64,000 nucleotides of DNA from Agrobacterium tumefaciens. GTDB lineage: Bacteria > Pseudomonadota > Alphaproteobacteria > Rhizobiales > Rhizobiaceae. Position 1 is the first letter of the stretch. Every line of letters begins with the position of its first letter. A model generated the notes under the pieces. It had not been told where the DNA came from and did not search any database. It was given only the letters and a program-made list of their open reading frames with translations. Made by a program: the position numbers and the translations under genes. The stretch covers positions 1,678,001-1,742,000 of the forward strand of contig CP048486.1 in assembly GCA_025560025.1 (NCBI GenBank), given 5' to 3'. This document shows positions 33,535 to 41,604 of this stretch, piece by piece.

Positions 33535-34533
33535 TCAAACACGTCTTTTTGCGTGGGCGCCGATGCCTTGCATAAGAACTGCCAGAATGATGATGACACC
33601 CTTGATGATCTGCTGCGGATAGGCTGGAACGCTCATCAGGTTCATGATGTTGCCGATCAGTCCCAGAATGAGGACGCCGATCATCGTGTTGATCACCGTA
33701 CCCCTGCCGCCGGACAGAAGGGCTCCACCAATAACGCAGGCGGCGATGGCGTCGAGTTCGAGGCCGATGCCGGTCACCGGTGTTCCAACGGCGGTGCGGG
33801 CCGTCACGAATATGCCGGCGAGGGCCGAAAGCGCGCCGCAAAGCATGAAAGCGAGGAACTTGTAGCGCCAGACGGGAAGGCCAGCGAGGCGCACCGCACT
33901 CTCATTGCTGCCGGTTGCGACGGTGAGGCGTCCCCAGTTGGTCCGGCGCAACAGGAAAATGAACAGGGCAATGAAGAGGAAGACGGCCAGGACCGGCCAG
34001 GGAAGGCCGAGACCGGGCACGCCCTTGCTGCCGAATGCCGTCAGAATCTGAGCTGTCGACAGGTCGCGGGGAAAGCGTACGGGCTGGCCATTGGAGAGCA
34101 TATAGGCAAGGCCGCGAGCCATGGTCATCATGGCGAGCGTCGCGACGAAGGAGGCCATGCCGAAGCCGGCGACAAGAACGCCATTAATCGCGCCGAGCAA
34201 AGCGCCGAACAGCACGCCACCCAAAATGCACAGGACAAGCGCGGTGCCGCCGTCAAAGGGCAGCGCCGGCATGACCATCGCCACGCTCATGCCGCCGATC
34301 GCCGCGACCGAGCCGACCGAAAGATCGATTCCTCCCGTCAGGATCACCAGCAGCATGCCGATGGCGACCAGGGCAAGCGGTGCAAGTTGCCGCAGGAGAT
34401 TATATATGTTTTGGAGTGTCAGGAAATGTTCTGACAACAGCGTGGAAACGACGATGAGCGTCACCAGCATGATATAGATGTTATAGGTGACCAGGTTGGA
34501 AACAAGGCCGGAAGCCTTTGAATTAGTGGACAT
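33535..34533 (-). CDS. CUT2-type sugar ABC transporter permease, set 2
   Basis: This 332-residue RbsC-like permease has many hydrophobic helices (for example YIMLVTLIVVSTLL and LAPLALVAIGMLLVILTGGIDLSVGS) and the conserved loop TGSNESAVRLAGLPV (about 203-217). It overlaps the ATPase gene by 11 bases and is the last gene of the five-gene minus-strand unit headed by the split transketolase. Confidence 0.92.
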   Translation of the reverse strand: MSTNSKASGLVSNLVTYNIYIMLVTLIVVSTLLSEHFLTLQNIYNLLRQLAPLALVAIGMLLVILTGGIDLSVGSVAAIGGMSVAMVMPALPFDGGTALVLCILGGVLFGALLGAINGVLVAGFGMASFVATLAMMTMARGLAYMLSNGQPVRFPRDLSTAQILTAFGSKGVPGLGLPWPVLAVFLFIALFIFLLRRTNWGRLTVATGSNESAVRLAGLPVWRYKFLAFMLCGALSALAGIFVTARTAVGTPVTGIGLELDAIAACVIGGALLSGGRGTVINTMIGVLILGLIGNIMNLMSVPAYPQQIIKGVIIILAVLMQGIGAHAKRRV

Positions 34534-36016
34534 TCTCGCGCCCCATTGCCAGTTCGATAATACCTTCCTCGGAAATGTCTGTGCCGGTCAGTTCACCGGC
34601 GATCCGGCCGGCGCGCATGACAAGCACGCGATCGCACATGCCGATCAGTTCCAGCATTTCGGAGGAGACCATGATTATGGCGGCGCCATTGGCCGCCAGT
34701 TCGTTGATGACGCGGTAAATCTCGACCTTCGCCCCGACGTCGACGCCGCGGGTGGGTTCGTCGAGCAGCAACACCTCGCAACCGGAAACAAGCCATTTCA
34801 TCAGCGCGACTTTCTGCTGGTTGCCGCCAGAAAGCGTTCCAGCTTCAGCGTCGATGCTTTCGGCCTTGAGGTTGAGCTGTCTGCGCAGGCTTTCGGTTGC
34901 GCCGCGTTCCCGGCGATCGCGCAGCAGGCCCAAAGGCCCCAGATGCGGATTGACCGGAGTCATCATTGCATTGGTAAGAATGGGCATGTCGAGAAGACAT
35001 CCCTGATGTTTGCGATCTTCGGGCACCAGGCCGATGCCGGCGCGCACGGCTTCCCCGGGTCTGCTGATGCTCAGCACTTTGCCATCGAGACGCACTTCAC
35101 CCTGTGTGAGGGGATCGGCACCGAAAATTGCGCGCAGTACCTCGGTTCGTCCCGCACCGATGAGGCCACCGATGCCGAGCACTTCGCCCCTTCTAACTTC
35201 GAAGGTGACGCCGGAGACGAGCGGTCCCGTTGCCAGGTTTTCGACGGCAAGAGCAACCGGGCCGGGCTTAACGTCCCGGTCGGGAAAGAAGTCCTTCAGT
35301 TCACGACCGATCATCAGGTTGACGAGGCGCTTGTGGTCGAGTGTGGCGATCTCCCACGTGCCCACGATTGCACCGTCCTTTAGTACGGTGGCGCGGTCAC
35401 ACAGGCTGAATATCTCGTCCAGCCGATGGGAGATGTAGATGATGCAGACACCGTTCTCCCGCAGCTGCCGTATGAGCTTGAACAGCTTTTCCGTCTCGTG
35501 GTTGGTGAGGACGGCGGTGGGTTCGTCAAGGACGAGGATCGAACATTCCCGGGACAGCGCCTTGCATATTTCGATGACCTGCTGGTGCGCGACCGTAAGG
35601 TTGCCGGTAAGCTCATCCGGATCGATATCGTCAAAACCCATGCCGGCCAGCAGTTCGGCGGCGCGCGCCCGCATTGCTCGTTTGTCCAGAAGGAAGCCGT
35701 GGCCGAGCTTTTCGATGAGAATGTTTTCGGCCACCGTGAGGTGGCGGGCGAGCGAGAATTCCTGGTAAATGATCGAGATTCCCCTGCGCATCGCGTCCTG
35801 CGGACTGGTGATGGTCACGGGCGTACCGTCGATGTGGATCTCGCCTTTGTCATGGGTGTAGGCGCCCGCGAGGATTTTCATCAGCGTCGATTTGCCAGCA
35901 CCGTTCTCGCCCATGAGAGCGTGAACTTCTCCGGCACGCGCGGAAAACCGTGCGCCGCTGAGCGCTGTGACACCTCCGAACTCCTTGGAGATGTTAAGCA
36001 TTTCTAGACGGTCCAT
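34523..36016 (-). CDS. CUT2-type sugar ABC transporter ATP-binding protein, set 2
   Basis: This 497-residue double ATPase has GENGAGKST (about 36-44) and LVLDEPTAVL in domain 1. Domain 2 has the degenerate Walker A GLIGAGRTE, the signature LSGGNQQK (about 393-400) and an intact Walker B LLLDEPTRGVDVG. It is thus a complete RbsA-type protein, unlike the one at 24102. It serves the permease at 33535 and the binding protein at 36077. Confidence 0.93.
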   Translation of the reverse strand: MDRLEMLNISKEFGGVTALSGARFSARAGEVHALMGENGAGKSTLMKILAGAYTHDKGEIHIDGTPVTITSPQDAMRRGISIIYQEFSLARHLTVAENILIEKLGHGFLLDKRAMRARAAELLAGMGFDDIDPDELTGNLTVAHQQVIEICKALSRECSILVLDEPTAVLTNHETEKLFKLIRQLRENGVCIIYISHRLDEIFSLCDRATVLKDGAIVGTWEIATLDHKRLVNLMIGRELKDFFPDRDVKPGPVALAVENLATGPLVSGVTFEVRRGEVLGIGGLIGAGRTEVLRAIFGADPLTQGEVRLDGKVLSISRPGEAVRAGIGLVPEDRKHQGCLLDMPILTNAMMTPVNPHLGPLGLLRDRRERGATESLRRQLNLKAESIDAEAGTLSGGNQQKVALMKWLVSGCEVLLLDEPTRGVDVGAKVEIYRVINELAANGAAIIMVSSEMLELIGMCDRVLVMRAGRIAGELTGTDISEEGIIELAMGRENVH

Positions 36017-36036
36017 CTTATCTTCCTCTCAAATGG

Positions 36037-36059
36037 GCGGGCCCCGGAAAGGCCCGCCG
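36037..36059 (-). terminator. Intercistronic hairpin after the binding-protein gene
   Basis: GGCGGGCC (36037-36044) pairs with GGCCCGCC (36052-36059) around 7 bases. No U-run follows on the minus strand. It sits between the binding-protein and ATPase genes, as in the other two ABC operons of the window. Confidence 0.6.
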
Positions 36060-36076
36060 TGCTTGCTGGCCGTCGG

Positions 36077-37318
36077 TCAGCCCTTGAGTTCGCTGATCGT
36101 CTTGAAAGGCGGAACGGTGTAGCGGAAGAAGGGGTTTGCTGTGTCCGGATCGATGAACTCATCGACGTTCTTTTCCGTCACGATCTGTGAGGGGTAATAT
36201 GAGCCGAGCGGCAGATTGCTGGCATCGAGGCCCTTGTCGAATATCTGGTTGATAAGTGCCAGGACGCCTTCGCCGGTATGCGAGCCGGAGCAAAGGCCGG
36301 TGACCAGCATGTCGCCGGATTTCACGAGATCGAGGGCGGTACGGAAGCCATCTGCCGCATTGGCAACGGCTATCTTGCCCTTAAGGCCCTGGTTTTCGAG
36401 AGCGCGCAGGGCGCCCATGCCCATGAAGTCGTTTTCGGCAAGGATGATGTCGAGCCTGGAGGAGTGAGCGGTGAGGATGTCTTCAGCGGCATCGAGGCCG
36501 CCTTCTTCTGTCCAGAGACCGACGCCCATCGAAACCACACCGAATTTGGCTTCCGGATAATCGAATGAACCGCTCGTCTTCAATTGCTGGAACTTCTTGA
36601 AGCCGGCAAGCATGGCATCTTCCCTGGAGAGATTGAGGCCAAGCTGTTGCGAACGCTCATAGATGATGCCGGTGATCATGCCGTTGACGCGGCTTTCAGA
36701 CGTGGAATTCCCGACGGTGCCGAGGATAGCCGCTGCGGTGATCTGTTTGTCGGCACCATAATGCTGCGCGACGTAACGGCCGGCTTCAAAACCGTTACCG
36801 TAAGGGTTGAACAGAACGGTGGTGACGATCGGGCTTTCATCCGGCACGGTGCCAAGGGCAATGACGGGAATGCCGGCATCGACGGCACGCTGCGCGTCGG
36901 CAGCCGCTGCGGCGAGATCGGTCGGGTCCATGACGATGACGTCGACCTTCTTGGCGATGAAGGCGTCGATATGGGCCGAGGTCTTGGCCGGATCGCCGTC
37001 CGCGACCTGGACGTCCAGTTCGTAGCCATAGTCCTTCGCCTTGGCCTTCGCGGTGTCGATGACGCTGACGAACCAGGGATTGCCGAGCGTGATTTCCGTC
37101 CAGCCGATCACCAGTTTTTTGCCGGGCTCGCGGGTGGTTTTAGGCAGCGCCTTCTCCACATCGGTACGATCCGCCATGTTGGGGTCGATGACGCCTGAAA
37201 GCGCCGAGTTCGGCAGGAGCGTGTAGATCTCGTGTTTTTCGGCAGCGTTTGTCGTTGTGGCGGCAAGGGCCAGCGCTGCGGTGCATAGCATGGGCAATGC
37301 GGATTTCAGGAACCTCAT
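36077..37318 (-). CDS. CUT2-type sugar ABC transporter substrate-binding protein, long form
   Basis: This 413-residue protein has a signal peptide (MRFLKSALPMLC to TTTNAA, about 25 residues) and a ribose-type binding fold beginning at KKLVIGWTEITLGNPWF (about residue 68). It is roughly 90 residues longer than common ribose binders: about 45 extra residues after the signal, plus a carboxyl extension. AGAGGGAG precedes the ATG. The ligand is unknown; the transketolases upstream suggest a sugar or polyol. Confidence 0.9.
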   Translation of the reverse strand: MRFLKSALPMLCTAALALAATTTNAAEKHEIYTLLPNSALSGVIDPNMADRTDVEKALPKTTREPGKKLVIGWTEITLGNPWFVSVIDTAKAKAKDYGYELDVQVADGDPAKTSAHIDAFIAKKVDVIVMDPTDLAAAAADAQRAVDAGIPVIALGTVPDESPIVTTVLFNPYGNGFEAGRYVAQHYGADKQITAAAILGTVGNSTSESRVNGMITGIIYERSQQLGLNLSREDAMLAGFKKFQQLKTSGSFDYPEAKFGVVSMGVGLWTEEGGLDAAEDILTAHSSRLDIILAENDFMGMGALRALENQGLKGKIAVANAADGFRTALDLVKSGDMLVTGLCSGSHTGEGVLALINQIFDKGLDASNLPLGSYYPSQIVTEKNVDEFIDPDTANPFFRYTVPPFKTISELKG

Positions 37319-37403
37319 GGTCTCACTCCCTCTGTTGAAGTTCTATGTATTTGTCGCTCCTGCGAGCGGAAGTCGTGCGCCTCCCTGCGCACGACGGGGC
37401 CTG

Positions 37404-38393
37404 TCAGCGAATGATTTCGCGGACAACCGTTTCGATACCGGCCTGGTCGAGCCGGTAGTGGGCGTAGAGATGTGTCGGCGGTGCAATCAGCGCGTATTCA
37501 TCGCGGATACCGTGGCGCACAAGCCTTGCGGGGCTGCCTTCTTCGGCAAGAACCTCGGCAACGGCGGCACCGAGGCCACCGAGGATATTGTGCTCCTCGA
37601 TCGTCAGGATGACCTTCGAACGGGCGGCTGCTGCAAGGATGGCATCGCGATCGATCGGCTTGACGGTCACCATGTCGATGACGCCGATACTACGGCCTTC
37701 CGTCTTGAGTTTCCGGGCGACCTGCACCGATGGATGGACGGGAAGGCCGCAGGCAATGATCGTCAGTTCTTCGCCGACAGCATGTTCGATCGCCTTGCCG
37801 AAAATGAAATCGCTCTTGGGATCGTAGAGATCGGGCTCGCGTCCGCGTCCCGTGCGGAAGTAGATCGGGCGATCATGGTCGGCCGAAGCGCGAATTGCCG
37901 CTTCAAATTGCGGGCCATCGGCCGGTGAAACGATCGTCAGGTCGGCGATCGAACGCATGGTGCCGATATCCTCCGTCGCGTGATGTGACGTGCCGTAGAA
38001 ACCCATGGAGATGCCGGTATGGTGTCCGATCAGCCGAACGGGCAGGGCGCAATAGGCGACATCCATGCGAATCTGCTCGCAGGTGAGCAGGCCGAGGAAG
38101 GAAGCAAAGGTTGCGACATAGGGCATCGTGCCCGTTGTCGCGATGCCGGCGGCGGCCGATACCATGTTTTGTTCGGAAATACCGAAGCTGAAGTAACGGT
38201 CCGGGAAACGGGCGGCGAAGCGGTTGAGCCCGTTGGAGTATTGAAGGTCCGCGGAGCCGGCGACGATGTCGCGGCCCGCCTCGACAAGCGAGATCAGCCC
38301 GTTGGACAGGTGGTCCAGGCCGGGGTTCTTCATGTTCAGCTCGCGGTAGTGCCACGAATTCGGCGAATTTGGCCGCAGATTGACAGTGCTCAT
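37404..38393 (-). CDS. Transketolase, carboxyl-terminal (Pyr) subunit, set 2
   Basis: This 329-residue protein is closely similar along its length to the one at 13964-14956, with shared blocks such as FGISEQNMVSAAAG, RLIGHH, GFYGTSHHATEDI and AEVLAEEG. The glutamate of ISEQN is the thiamine-activating residue. The start lies one base from the stop of the partner subunit. It is followed by the ABC binding-protein gene. Confidence 0.92.
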   Translation of the reverse strand: MSTVNLRPNSPNSWHYRELNMKNPGLDHLSNGLISLVEAGRDIVAGSADLQYSNGLNRFAARFPDRYFSFGISEQNMVSAAAGIATTGTMPYVATFASFLGLLTCEQIRMDVAYCALPVRLIGHHTGISMGFYGTSHHATEDIGTMRSIADLTIVSPADGPQFEAAIRASADHDRPIYFRTGRGREPDLYDPKSDFIFGKAIEHAVGEELTIIACGLPVHPSVQVARKLKTEGRSIGVIDMVTVKPIDRDAILAAAARSKVILTIEEHNILGGLGAAVAEVLAEEGSPARLVRHGIRDEYALIAPPTHLYAHYRLDQAGIETVVREIIR

Positions 38394-38394
38394 C

Positions 38395-39258
38395 TCAAAT
38401 TACCTTGGAAAGAATTTCTTGACGTGCGGCTTCCGCATCGGATGGATCGAGGTAGCCGAGGTGCCAGCCGGGTTCGGTCTCCATGTAGGAGACGCCCTTG
38501 CCCTTGAGCGTGCGCGCGATGATGCAGCATGGCTTTTCGCGGGTGTTGTCGGCTTTGACGCGACGCAGGAGCGCGGTCAGCTCGGCAATGTCATGGCCGT
38601 CGACGATATGCACTTCCCAGCCGAAGGCGCGCCATTTCTCATCCAGCGGCTCGATGCCCATGACGTCATCGACGGCGCCGTCGAGCTGGTAGCCGTTGCG
38701 GTCAACAATCGCGACCAGCCGCGACAGCTTGTGATGGGCCGCGCCGATGGCTGCTTCCCAAACCTGGCCTTCCTGCATCTCACCATCGCCGAGCATGACG
38801 AATGTGGTGAAGTCACGGCCCTGGCGGCGTCCGTTCAACGCCATGCCGAGACCGTTGGACAGGGCGTGTCCGATGGATCCGGAGGAAAAATCGACGCCCG
38901 GCACCTTGCGCATGTCGGGATGGTCACCGAGCGGATTGCCGAGGCGGGTGTAGCCGTTCAGCACCTCCGTCGGAATGTAGCCAAGCTCGGCAAGAATGGG
39001 GAACAGCCCCACCGCCGCATGACCCTTGCCCATCAGGAAGCGGTCGCGATCCGGCCATTTGGGATCGGGCGAAAGCCGCATCACATCATAGTAGAGCGCT
39101 GCGAAAATCTCGGCTGCGGAAAATACCGAGGTGTAGTGGCCCACCTTGGCAATTTCGATAAGCCGGATGGTCTCCAGCCGCACGAACTGCGCGCGGTCTC
39201 TCAGGCGCGCTATCTCGGTTTCGGTGGGACGAAAATCGTTTCTGATGGGCTGCGCCAC
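38395..39258 (-). CDS. Transketolase, amino-terminal (PP) subunit, set 2
   Basis: This 287-residue protein has the thiamine-diphosphate motif GDGEMQEGQVWEAA...DRNGYQ (about 157-188). The start is a GTG at 39258 because GGAGGAGGAGC stands 3-10 bases upstream; the longer frame would begin inside operator site C. It is a close paralogue of the subunit at 14958. It heads a minus-strand unit of split transketolase plus ABC transporter, divergent from an aldehyde dehydrogenase. Confidence 0.92.
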   Translation of the reverse strand: MAQPIRNDFRPTETEIARLRDRAQFVRLETIRLIEIAKVGHYTSVFSAAEIFAALYYDVMRLSPDPKWPDRDRFLMGKGHAAVGLFPILAELGYIPTEVLNGYTRLGNPLGDHPDMRKVPGVDFSSGSIGHALSNGLGMALNGRRQGRDFTTFVMLGDGEMQEGQVWEAAIGAAHHKLSRLVAIVDRNGYQLDGAVDDVMGIEPLDEKWRAFGWEVHIVDGHDIAELTALLRRVKADNTREKPCCIIARTLKGKGVSYMETEPGWHLGYLDPSDAEAARQEILSKVI

Positions 39259-39319
39259 GCGCTCCTCCTCCAATTTGCCAAAGGGTCGGCAACAACTGCT
39301 TGCGATGATGCGAGATAAC

Positions 39320-39331
39320 ATGATATATGAT
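39320..39331. promoter_or_regulatory. GntR operator, type 2, site C
   Basis: ATGATATATGAT is an exact copy of the site-B core in the divergent promoter of the transketolase/ABC unit and the aldehyde dehydrogenase. It is extended by ATATGT on its right. Confidence 0.7.
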
Positions 39332-39360
39332 ATATGTCACGAACAAAAATGGAGGATAAC

Positions 39361-40857
39361 GTGAATCTTGCACTGACGCAGTCGGATGTGACTGCCATCC
39401 GCAACCGGATCACCATCAGGGGGCAGGCCTTCATAGACGGTCGCTTTACCGACGCCGCTTCGGGAGAGACGTTTGACGATATCTCGCCTCGCGACGGCAC
39501 GGTCATCGCGCGCGTTGCAGCCTGCGACAGGGAAGATGTGGACCGCGCCGTTGCGGCTGCGCGCCGGGCTTTCGAGGCAGGCGTCTGGCGCGACCGGTCA
39601 CCAAAGGAGCGCAAGAAAGTGCTTCAGCGCTTTGCGGCGCTGTTGGAAAAGCACATGGATGAGCTTGCGGTGCTTGAAACGCTCGACATGGGAAAGCCGA
39701 TTTCCGAGAGCCGCAATATCGATGTCAACGTCGTGCTGGATACGTTGCAATGGTATGCCGAGTGCCCGGACAAGCTCTATGACGAGATCGCGCCCACCGG
39801 TCCCGGCCAGCTTGCCATGATCACACGCGAACCGATCGGCGTCGTCGGTGCGGTCGTGCCCTGGAACTTCCCCATGCTGATGGCGACGTGGAAATTCGCG
39901 CCGGCGCTTGCCATGGGCAACTCCGTCGTCCTGAAGCCTGCGGAACAATCGCCGTTGACAGCGCTGCGGCTGGCGGAGCTTGCGGCGGAAGCCGGTATTC
40001 CTGACGGCGTCTTTAATGTTGTGCCGGGTTTCGGCCCGACAGCCGGCAAGGCGCTCGGCCTGCATATGGATGTTGACTGCCTTGCCTTCACCGGCTCCGG
40101 CGAAGTGGGAAAACTGTTCCTGCACTATGCCGGTCAGTCCAACATGAAGCGTGTTTTCCTCGAATGCGGCGGAAAGTCGCCCAACATCATTCTCGACGAT
40201 GTGCCCGAATTGCGTGTCGCGGCCGAGCGGGCGGCGACAGCGATCTGCTTCAACCAGGGCGAAGTCTGCGTTGCGCCGTCACGGCTGATCCTTTCCAGAC
40301 GTATCCAGGAGCAATTTCTCGACATCGTCATCAATACCGCCCGGTCGATCCGGCCGGGCGACCCGCTCGATCCGGCGACCAAGCTTGGCGCCCTTGTCGA
40401 AAGCAGTCATCGCGACCGTGTTGAAAGCTACATCGAAAAGGGCAAGGCGGAAGGCGCGCGGCTGGTGCTCGGCGGTGACCGTCCGACCGACACGCCGGAC
40501 GGCTATTACGTCAATCCGACGATCTTTGCGGATGTTCGCAATGACATGACAATCGCGCGGGAAGAGATTTTCGGCCCCGTATTGTCGACCATTACGGTTG
40601 AGGATGACGAGGAGGCCGTCCGCGTCGCCAATGACAGTCCCTATGGGCTGGCTGCAGCCGTCTGGACGCGCGATCTTTCCCGCGCTCATCGCATGGCCCG
40701 CAAACTTCGGGCAGGCACGGTCTGGGTCAATTGCTATGATCACGGTGATACGACGGTGCCGTTTGGCGGGTTCAAGCAATCCGGCAATGGCCGCGACAAG
40801 TCGCTGCACGCAATCGACAAATATACTGAGCTGAAAACGACGTGGATAGAGCTTTGA
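39361..40857 (+). CDS. NAD(P)-dependent aldehyde dehydrogenase, PuuC-like
   Basis: This 498-residue aldehyde dehydrogenase has PWNFPMLMATWKFAPALAMG (about 162-181), the base block FLECGGKSPNIILDD (about 264-278) and the nucleophile in FNQGEVCVAPSRLIL (about 297-311). The start is GTG at 39361, 5 bases after GGAGG; an ATG 27 bases upstream lies against the operator. It resembles gamma-glutamyl-aminobutyraldehyde and betaine-type dehydrogenases. The substrate is probably the aldehyde made by the GMC oxidoreductase or by transketolase chemistry. Confidence 0.88.
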   Translation: MNLALTQSDVTAIRNRITIRGQAFIDGRFTDAASGETFDDISPRDGTVIARVAACDREDVDRAVAAARRAFEAGVWRDRSPKERKKVLQRFAALLEKHMDELAVLETLDMGKPISESRNIDVNVVLDTLQWYAECPDKLYDEIAPTGPGQLAMITREPIGVVGAVVPWNFPMLMATWKFAPALAMGNSVVLKPAEQSPLTALRLAELAAEAGIPDGVFNVVPGFGPTAGKALGLHMDVDCLAFTGSGEVGKLFLHYAGQSNMKRVFLECGGKSPNIILDDVPELRVAAERAATAICFNQGEVCVAPSRLILSRRIQEQFLDIVINTARSIRPGDPLDPATKLGALVESSHRDRVESYIEKGKAEGARLVLGGDRPTDTPDGYYVNPTIFADVRNDMTIAREEIFGPVLSTITVEDDEEAVRVANDSPYGLAAAVWTRDLSRAHRMARKLRAGTVWVNCYDHGDTTVPFGGFKQSGNGRDKSLHAIDKYTELKTTWIEL

Positions 40858-40861
40858 AAGA

Positions 40862-41545
40862 TCAGGGGGCGGCTTCGGCCGCCCCCTTCGCTTCCAGCCA
40901 TTCGACCATTACGACGCCAACGCCGATATCGGCCTGGATCGCCTTTCGGCATCCTTCGGGGTCGCGGAGGGTAAGGGCACGCAGCACATCATAGTGGCCG
41001 TGGTCGCCACTCGCCAGGATACGGGTTGGTGTGTTGAGATGGTAAAGGTGGATGAGCGGTCCCATCTGCGCCCACATGCCCTCGATCGTTGCATAAAGCA
41101 TTGGCATTTGTGCTGCTTCAGCAAGCTTGAAATGGAACTCGCGGTTGACGCGGGAGGCTTCCAGCGGATCGCTGGCTGCCGCCCTGGTAAAATCTCCCTG
41201 CAGAGCTTCGAGAGCCGCCAGTTCTTTTTTCGAAATCTTGACGGCCGCCTGGGCGGCCGCCTCGCCTTCGAGATGATGGCGTATGAGTTGTATCTCACGC
41301 AATTCCGAGGGCGTCAGGCTTCTCACCTGGATCGAGGTTGCCGCCCTCATCTCCAGCGCGCGCTCGGTCACGAGCCGGAAGATCGCCTCGCGGACCGGCG
41401 TTATCGATACACCGAGCTGCTCGGCCAGGCTTGCGATTGTCAGCCGTTCACCCGGCTCGTAACGCCCATCCATGAGCGAGGAACGGATCGTGCCGTAAAC
41501 CTGCTCGGAAAGGTTGCCTTTGTTGATTTTTTGCAGCTGGTTCAT
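40862..41545 (-). CDS. GntR family (FCD) regulator of the second catabolic regulon
   Basis: This 227-residue protein has the GntR helix-turn-helix (about 15-75, with TIASLAEQLGVSITPVREAIFRL) and an FCD domain with NREFHFKLAEAA and DHGHYDVLRAL histidines. It follows the GMC oxidoreductase on the same strand with a 59-base gap, so it is likely cotranscribed from operator site D and autoregulated. I infer it binds the four ATCATATATCAT-type sites at 28044, 32638, 39320 and 43235. Confidence 0.9.
   Translation of the reverse strand: MNQLQKINKGNLSEQVYGTIRSSLMDGRYEPGERLTIASLAEQLGVSITPVREAIFRLVTERALEMRAATSIQVRSLTPSELREIQLIRHHLEGEAAAQAAVKISKKELAALEALQGDFTRAAASDPLEASRVNREFHFKLAEAAQMPMLYATIEGMWAQMGPLIHLYHLNTPTRILASGDHGHYDVLRALTLRDPEGCRKAIQADIGVGVVMVEWLEAKGAAEAAP
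40865..40886. terminator. Terminator with UUCG loop between ALDH and gntR
   Basis: GGGGGCGGC and GCCGCCCCC form a perfect 9-base stem closed by a TTCG tetraloop. It overlaps the last gntR codons and begins 8 bases after the aldehyde-dehydrogenase stop. No clear U-run; the stem is very stable. Confidence 0.65.
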
Positions 41546-41604
41546 CTAAGGGCCCGTGGCGTTTCTTTGATCATGAGATTCGACAAGTCAACGCATAATG
41601 CGCA

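Noticed and set aside
37404..39258. Sulfoquinovose transketolase or apiose pathway
   Set aside because: Only the split transketolase form fits. No sulfosugar isomerase, sulfolactaldehyde enzyme or apiose/apulose kinase is present.
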